Of a stretch of DNA of 64,000 bases, positions 56,901 to 64,000 are shown in pieces (the stretch's first letter is position 1; every line of letters starts with the position of its first letter). The stretch is from contig NEEC01000004.1 of assembly GCA_002189035.1 (NCBI GenBank), forward strand, positions 5,022,001 to 5,086,000. Direction: 5' to 3'. The position numbers and the translations under genes were made by a program. Below the pieces are notes generated by a model. That model was not told the origin of the DNA, searched no databases, and worked only from the letters and a program-made list of their open reading frames with translations. The stretch comes from Utricularia gibba. Taxonomy: Eukaryota; Streptophyta; Magnoliopsida; Lamiales; Lentibulariaceae.

Positions 56901-58483
56901 CTTGCAGTGAATGATTCCTTCTCGCCATTCGCAGAAAAAATCTCTTTTTTCTTTCAAATCTGGCACCAACCTGGTAGAGCCCGGCGGATTCGCCGCCGCG
57001 GCGGTCTCCACCCGCTGTTCATGTGCGCCCACCAAAGTGGCTCCGGATTCATACCCATTTTGAAAAGGGGGTTTTTCCAGTGACGATGAACCCTCGGCCT
57101 TCAATGGCTGATTTCCCTCGAGTTCCGATGACACAGCGACGCGGCCTGAGTTATCAGGCACCTTCCTGGGTCGCTTCCGTTTGGGAGCTGCAGAACGGAA
57201 AACCCAGACTCAAGGACCGATCGATTAACTGAAAAATATATCACTTTACTCACCGGCGACAGAAAGTGGACCAAAACTGGATGGGTTGGAAATCGGCAAT
57301 GATTTCCTGGATTTCGTGTTGGACCCGTAAGCTTCCCTGGAATCCTCTTTCTTGATCGATGAACGCCCCTGCGACTGAGTCATCATACCGTACAGTACTT
57401 CGGCGATTTCAATCTCGAGCTCCTCCGAATTCGACGGACTCTGCTTCTGGGAAGCTTTCGGTGGCTTCATTTTCGGCCTTTCGACGCTTACAACACTTGT
57501 TTTCTGCAGATGAAAGAATCCTGAGTGAGAAGACAGACAGAGCATCAAGCAAGATGGGGTTTCGGAGACCGACAAGCATCTTTCCTCCAGAAGCATTGGA
57601 GGAAGATGGAGACACCGGCGCCGCTGACACAGGAGTGGACGACGGAGGAAAAGCCTGTATCGTCGGGGAGCTTGACTCATGAGTGGGAGTTTGCTCGCAG
57701 CCAGAAACTACGCCACTGCTGTTGTTATTGCTACTGCTAGAGATCCAGTCATGCGACCTCTTTGCAGATGCTGCTAAAAGTTTATACCAAATTACCGCAG
57801 ATAAAGAAACCAATTGAAAAAAAGGGGAGAAGCGTTTGGATTCGTTTCTTTACCGGAACGAGCTTTTCTGGGAACGGGAACTCCGATCATTTCATCGGCG
57901 GTTTTCCATGAAGGCGGCGACCGAAAATTCTTGGATGCAGAAGAACCCGGAATATCGGCTTTTCTAGCGCCGCTATTACTATTCTGTACTTGCTGACCAG
58001 AATTACTTCGATGACTGTGAAGATGGTTAGTCAGAGCGCCGCCATGGTGATGGTTAGCCAAAGGTGGCACCGCAACTCTGACCACAGCGTTTTCCTCATC
58101 TTCTTCCTCCTCGACGCTCTCATCGGAAGTTCCATTTCCGGTAAGGCCTTTCTCGGCCTTCTCCTCTTACTACTCCAGTGAGGTCTTTCTCTTGAATCTC
58201 TCTCCTTTCCCTCAATCTCTCCCCGTCTCCGTCTATCTTCACTTTATCCCTCGATCTCCCAGACCCCTTTGATTCAAGTTCCTCATCTCCATCTGAAAAA
58301 AAAAAATACAAAAACAAAAAAACTCAAATCTTTTGAGATGTAAACCAGAAACAGACCCAAATCTGTAAAACCCATAAATCAAGAACTACCAGGAGAATCT
58401 CTACGACTACTCTCCATTCTGTATCTTCTTCGATTAGAGCCACTAGAGGCGGCGGCGATAGCGCTTCTTCTTCTTCTATCCAT
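53930..58483 (-). CDS. TIC: TIME FOR COFFEE-like nuclear clock regulator, probable frame breaks in exon 2
   Basis: TIC is a large plant nuclear protein that sets circadian amplitude and links clock and metabolism. It starts at 58483 with MDRRRRSAIAAAS and RRRYRMESSRRDSP. Family landmarks in order: TADEMIGVPVPRKARSG (57900), EIEIAEVLYGMM (57410), EIDLM (56700), SLAGWPPSGYF (56350), RPKRCATHFHIAKNI and MKMGPFWAGSS (56080-56010), then the long last exon (55710-53930) with GPAFIFPLNQQQPH and NETQYLAILPNNGY. The latter is rich in Ser, Gln and Ala and probably disordered. In the exon at about 58080-58300 three frames each carry part of the expected text: DKVKIDGDGERL, then ERDSRERPHWSSKRRRP, then EKGLTGNGTSDESVEEEED. 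This fits one base missing near 58201-58213 and one near 58150-58170. Total length exceeds 1000 aa. Confidence 0.9.
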
Positions 58484-60480
58484 GAGTTCCTTATCTGAAT
58501 CCCGGGACACACACTACCCAGAAGCCCAATCGGTGGAAACACAAACAGGGAAATGGGATTCCGCAGATTCAGAACAAACCCACAAACAAAAAACAAAAAC
58601 TCCTTGTCAAGATGGGATCTTTCCCGGAAATGAGCTCTCCCCCACTCCTTGTTTTTATGCGTTTCACACTAACCTATCCACCTCCTATAAATGAACCCTA
58701 TATTTCCCCGGCTGCTATCCCCATCTCATCATCTCCCTCGGGACTACTCCACATCTACAAAAGAAACCCCTCGTGGAAATTTCAGATAAATCAATCCTGG
58801 CCCTTCGTTTATCAGCCAGCGTGTCCACCTCCTCCACCCTTGATTTGCATCCTCTTCACCCGACCAAAATCACCTTCCACCGGAACGTGTCGGTTACTCC
58901 CATTCCCCAGTCCCCACTACCCTACCTTTTAAAATAACTTCCTTTTTTATTTTCTAAAATATCATATATTACTACATAATATTCTAACAATAATGTTGAA
59001 TTATAGTCACAATTCAATATTAAAACTTCTAGTATTTTTATTTTCTATTTACTCATTTTTTCCAAAGAGTAATTACCCGGAAAAATTAGACGCATATAAA
59101 TAGGTGTATTAAAATTTGGGTCAAAAAATTAATGTAAAACTGGAAGTGTCAAGTTATCTTTATTTTAATATTTAAAACACCAATAATATCATAAATTATC
59201 CAATACATTTGACCAGTACACAATAATAGGGTTGTCAATAGGGATGGAAAAATTAAGAGGAGGTAATAATGATTTGAGCAATAATGAATATTAAATAATA
59301 ATGAGAAAAGAATATCAGTTTAAATAATAATATAACAATTAATAGGGGGAGTTGGGTGGGCGACCAGCGCAGCCGGTTGCAGGTAAAAAAAGGAAGAAGT
59401 GATCACATGGAGGATATTAGCTGAAGGGAAAAAAAAATATCGCCCCCTCTTTTCCGGTTTCACTTTATTTAATTTTTTTCAAAAAGAAAAAACAAAATTC
59501 AAAGTGGGCCCGGAAAGATAACGGGCCTCCTTCAATAAATGAGGGGACTCTGAGCCTCGACCGTGTTTACTTTCTTTTAATGTGTTTTCATGGGGCCACA
59601 TCTAACGGTGGGGATCGGGTGGGATGAGTCACAGGTAGGAAACCGTGAGCCATGGGATGGATGGGCCCGCTGACGTGGCGGCGCTGCCTTGCTAATGAAG
59701 TCCTAGCTGGCAGTCAGATGAGGGAAGCAGGTTAGGTTCCGGTGGGCCCAGGAGTGCAAAAATGATTCCTTCAAAACTACTACACTATTACTACTAAAAA
59801 TATAAAAATGAAAAAGAAAAAAAATATAAATCGAATTTTGTATTTTTAAAATATTTTATTAAAATATTTAAATAAATTTAAATGCAATTTTTGATTTACT
59901 CACGTATTTAAATTGGTTATAACTTCAAATTGAATTTTACAACACTCTTAATTTTTTAGGTAATGGGGAATGGTGGCCGTACAGAACGATGGGCCCCACA
60001 TGTGGCATGCGTTGACCGCTGCCAAGGGGGCGTGGTTCTAATGGATTAACGGAGAAGCAAGGAAAGGAAACCACCGGCGGTGGCGGCTGCGGCACGGTTG
60101 CATCATCCGATGCCACGTGGCGCCGTCCGGGTGGCCCGTCGTGCGGCATATGTTTGCCACGCCTGCTTCCTTCGTCCCAAAGGAAAGCAGAGCAGCAATA
60201 TGCAGAGAGACCTCCCTCCCTCCCTCCGTCATGGTGATCATCAGGAGGAGATACCATTGCAGATAAAGTAAGCACGGTACTATAAACTTGCTACTATTTC
60301 AAATGTATAGCCGCCATGGGGGGGTTCGCATTCCAAGCATGTTATGATGGATGGATGCTCTACTCCACTCGAAAAACACAAAACATGGGCTGTTTTCTTC
60401 TGAGTAGGCAGCAGCATGCGGATGCCCCATCTTGATCCTGGCCTCGAGGTGACTCCATTGATGCTTTTGCGGGATGTCCT
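58484..60480. other. TIC 5' flank and intergenic DNA
   Basis: TIC leader and promoter, then AT-rich DNA (58930-59340) and a GC-rich part (59990-60240). GTGGGCCC-like motifs occur at about 59503, 59661 and 59742. Short open frames on both strands at 59937-60275 are not recognisable. A CTCCCTCCCTCCCTCC run lies near 60211. Confidence 0.45.
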
Positions 60481-62931
60481 TCAAAAGAGTTCCATCAGTT
60501 GGTGAGCAACATCTGTGTCCGTCCCATGAGCCAACCACGGGCAAGAAGTAGGTTAGGCAGGGAAGGTAACCAATAACATGTTCAGAGATTATGATTCCGA
60601 GCGGGGCAAGGAAGGAAGGTGTATACCTTTGAGGACAGAGGGTGGCGCGTAGAATTCGTTCCAGACATTGTGAGCTGAAGCGAGGTTCATGTTTAGATAC
60701 TTTGAAGCAAGGTATGCAGCTCCAGCGGCTATATGTTGAGGCTTGAACTGAAGCCACAGTAAGCTCCTGAGCCTGCAAAAAAAGCATGGATTCAGAATCT
60801 GCAGCCGACAGTTTCATAAACGTGAAAATTTAGTGAGCACAGCGGTGGAGCATTTGAACTGGCATGGCCCAAAGCAAGCCTTCCCTTACCATATAAGAAT
60901 TGACTGCAGAATGCTGATTCCTATCCCAACAAAAACATGCCATCGACAGAAATAGCACAACCTCCATTGTTATAGTTTACGAATACCATGTTGGTATAAC
61001 ATACACATGCACAGACGCCACACACGTTGATGGACATGGTCCGAGCAGGAAATGTAAGTAAAATTCAACCAAGAATTTAATCTTCTTTAGCAGTGAGCAC
61101 GGCATAACCAGTCAGCAAGGAAATGCATCCCCACAACATTTCCTAGTTCAACATCAGATGAAAATTAAACATTTGATGAACAGCAAATCAGCCGCCTTGC
61201 TATTAACATGATAACTGAGCAAGTTAATCCTCTACTGACCCTGCAATTATATGTCATTCCAAATAATCAATGTCATGCTTGAATGAAAGTCTGATACATG
61301 GAATAAAATGCTCAAAACGTAGACTATGATGCACAAGAGAAATTTTCAAAAGAAAGCCCCTTCCACAGCTCTTCGATGCCATATCAGGCTAACAAAAAGC
61401 ATTGACAAGAAATAAGATTGCTGCTGACAGGCATTTACTATGATTGATCTCAGTCAGCAATTTGGATGCAAATATGGGAGGTACTAGGCTTACCCCTGAG
61501 TAACGAGATGTAGAGCCAAATTCAACAAGACTGAGGGAAATCCCAATTTCTGAAGAGTGGACGTCAGAGATTCATAAGGATGGTGCACAGTTAGTTCAAA
61601 ATTTAGGGTTGTCAAAATCAGCTGCTCAGCATCAATGATCTGCTCACGGTATCTTTCAAACCAACCCTGTTCAAAGAAAGCAGGAGGATTAATCAAACCC
61701 ATCAAAGAGACAAAACAAAAGGCTTTGCTACGAAATCATTCTTTTTCACATAACAAGACAGAATCATATATTCCGGTATCCTTCTTTATGGTGTACATAT
61801 GAAACAAGCTCTGCATAACGTATGATGTGGCTTATTCAGCTAGGCAATTCAAGAACTCAACTTGGAAAGTTATGACTTGCATATGCAGTAAACTTTGAGA
61901 AAGAAAACCAGGAATAAGTTGGATGTAGAAAAACTACACCAGCAGAGGCAATTAGAGAGAGTGGGGGTGAAGCAAAACTCACAAAGGGCAGCATATAGGA
62001 AAGAACTGAGAAATTCTGCTGGTGGATAATTTCAGCAGAGACTTTGAGCACATCATTAAGAGGGCGGGGTGTCTCCTCAGACTTGGAAGCAAGAAACAGT
62101 ACTGCAGTAGCAATCACCTGCAGAAATTATGTTTATACTAAGAGAAAGATAACATTTGAAAAGATAATTCAAAAGTGACATGATCTACACCAACAAGTGT
62201 AATTCCAAAAAAACAATGCACAGAACAAAAAATCTTACATATCTATCATGACAAGCATGTGAGCGGCGAAAGAAAAATCGATGGCATAAAACCATGGCAG
62301 TCCCAATTGTGGTTTGTGGCCTGGAAATGCGTCAGAACACAACAATAGCATTACACAAACAATATATGGGAAGTATAAAAATGATCCACAATCTCCAGTA
62401 ACCAATGCATACGAATAAAACTTACAGATCAAGTCTAAAACCAAGGTGGTGAAGGAAGGCACAATAAGAGTATCTCAGTTGTGTTTCCTGCAGTGGACTG
62501 ATGCCATCTTTCCTTGATGGAGACGATTGCTCTATCTCGTCTCTTGTCATAAAAGACATATTGAGATCCTCAGACGTCAATAGGTCATGCTTTGAACTTG
62601 AGGTTGCAGGAACAACAGCAGAGGCGTTGCAGACTAAACTTGTACGTTGGATATTGTATGGGTGTTCATTCTGGGAAGGTATGGAAATGATTTCAGAAGA
62701 ACATGTTGAGATTTTTCTCCGCTTTGAAGATGATTGGGTGTCATTCTGGAAATTGCTACTATATACTTCAGAGAACGGGTGGTTATGGAATAGATAATGG
62801 CTCATTGCAGTAGGCTGTCTGTGATCGAAGGTGCTAGAACATTTGTATTTGTAGTTGGCAGAAGCATTAGACGCCACCAAAGCCATGTTTTGATGACTTC
62901 CATTGAGATGACCACGCCGAACAAGGGCCAT
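60481..62931 (-). CDS. Cyclin T-like (CYCT1 family), short C-terminus and long N-terminal extension
   Basis: Predicted cyclin partner of CDK9/CDKC in P-TEFb, phosphorylating RNA polymerase II. Exons from 5' to 3': 62931-62426, 62320-62239, 62117-61983, 61666-61494, 60772-60627, 60512-60481; 1074 nt, 357 aa. The N-terminal 130 residues are Ser-rich and carry a KRRK nuclear-type signal (SSSKRRKIS). The cyclin box starts at [16 protein letters not shown] and continues [62 protein letters not shown] and [20 protein letters not shown]. It ends ENFY-like ([22 protein letters not shown]) and stops directly, without the long His-rich or charged tail of larger cyclins T. A 5' UTR intron likely ends at about 62935. 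Exon 3 ends YMLPF, unusual between the PLNDV helix and GWFERY. Confidence 0.92.
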
Positions 62932-63570
62932 AACGCCTGTCCAAGCATTCAATTTTAGTCGCAAGACGTGTGATTAGCAAAACTACCAAACTAAAAAATT
63001 TAATCTAAACGAAAAAAAAAAAAACACAAATTTTCAACATATACAAAACCTAAATCATCAGCTCAAAGACAAAGGCACTCTCCGAATCTGTTGATCAAAA
63101 ACAACATTGACTGAAAAAGAAACGAATTTGAATAAGTTGATTAACTACATCTATGAGCTACGACAACAAAAATCCATCTTTTAAGACGCGAAAAAAAAAA
63201 GATTCTTTACACAGAAAAAAAACCCAATCCCCCCACCCCCCTTCCAAAAAAAACTCTTCCCACACACAACACGGTTAAGAATCAAGGATTTAGAAAAGAT
63301 TATCAGATCATCAATAGACCAGTATTAACCACATAGATGGACAAAATTGAACAAAAAAAAGCCAGAAACCTGAATCTCCGTAAAAAAGACCAACACGCCA
63401 GTCTCCTGAGAACTTCGATCTCAAAATTCGCCAGAAGAAATCTAATCCGCTGCCAGGAAACGACAGATCGGAAGGCTAGTAACGTGAATAATCGGCAAAC
63501 TGAAACAGCCCTTCAAGGAAAGGATCGAATTTTAGGGTTGGAAAATCGCCTTTTTCCAATTCAACGAGGT
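62932..63570 (-). other. Cyclin T 5' leader and promoter region
   Basis: A 3' splice-like TTGGACAG directly precedes the start codon, suggesting a leader intron reaching upstream. A- and C-rich tracts follow. No second gene recognised. Confidence 0.4.
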
Positions 63571-64000
63571 AAGAAACTACTACTAGTTGGTTGCGGTTTT
63601 TCCTGGTATCCATTTGCCTTTTTGCTCTTCCAAACAATTAAAATACTTTCTTATTTTAATTATAAATTAAAATTAAAGAATAAATTCGACACAAAAGTGA
63701 TTCATTCCCGTGTACTTCAACTCAATTTTCAAGTATGATTTTGGGTTGAATTTTTTAATTAGATTCAAATTAATGTAAAAATATAACGAAAATAAAAACA
63801 ATTATTTATATTTAATATTTCAAAATTTCAACAAAATATTTTTTTATATCAAAATAATTGAATCGAATCTAAAAAAAAAAATCATGAGTTCGTATTCAAC
63901 TGAATCTAATCTCGAATTCATCCCCGAATTTTAAAACAATGTTTTGATCGATATGAAACCAAGCCCCTACCCAATTCCGTTCCAAATTGCATTAAAACAT
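63571..64000. other. AT-rich intergenic to window end
   Basis: No coding signal seen; AT-rich throughout, cut by the window edge. Confidence 0.5.

Noticed and set aside
60299-60817. 172-aa open frame on the minus strand
   Set aside because: It is the wrong frame across the last two cyclin T exons and an intron.

Overview
This window is nuclear DNA of a flowering plant. It has intron-rich genes with GT-AG borders, AT-rich intergenic DNA, a Ty1/copia remnant, and plant-specific families: NADH-GOGAT, WSD1-type wax synthases, a CBL calcium sensor, a WNK kinase and TIME FOR COFFEE. I cannot place the species more narrowly. All gene models below come from reading frames, splice borders and remembered family sequences; nothing was searched or aligned by computer.

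Layout. 1-8.5 kb holds the 3' two thirds of an NADH-dependent glutamate synthase gene (GLT1, +), cut by the left edge. 9.7-29.1 kb is a wax ester synthase/diacylglycerol acyltransferase (WSD1-like) cluster: three seven-exon genes on + (11.1, 20.1 and 23.7 kb), one on - (26.8-29.1 kb), and two orphan last exons (16.4 and 17.2 kb) left from collapsed copies. It also carries a duplicated block (13.26-14.8 versus 17.16-19.05 kb) and a truncated copia element (about 14.8-16.2 kb). 31.5-42.1 kb carries mostly housekeeping or signalling genes: a URI-like prefoldin (+), an ING2-like PHD protein (+), a dead dipeptidyl-peptidase fragment (-), a CBL4/SOS3-like calcium sensor (-) and a 20S proteasome beta subunit (PBD, +). 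43-63 kb carries a small secreted His/Pro-rich protein (+), a WNK5-like kinase (-), a SurE-like phosphatase (+), a Sec14-like protein (+), a TIME FOR COFFEE-like clock protein (-) and a short cyclin T (-).

Functionally the genes are mostly unrelated neighbours, as is usual in plants; only the WSD cluster is a real gene family array. Four housekeeping-type genes (URI, ING2, PBD, SurE) have clustered TGGGCC/GGCCCA (site II-like) motifs upstream, whereas the WSD genes and the His/Pro-rich gene have clear TATA boxes.

The most important caution is technical. At least eight single-base losses break otherwise well-conserved reading frames (GLT1, WSD-2 twice, WSD-4, ING2 twice, PBD, and an orphan WSD exon), and two more probably affect TIC. 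All have the same sign (one base missing) and most lie in short homopolymers, so uncorrected assembly indels are more likely than a wave of pseudogenes. I found no convincing new biological system. The best biological leads are the WSD array with its collapsed copies, the His/Pro-rich secreted protein, the short cyclin T with a long N-terminal extension, and two introns that are in frame and stop-free.
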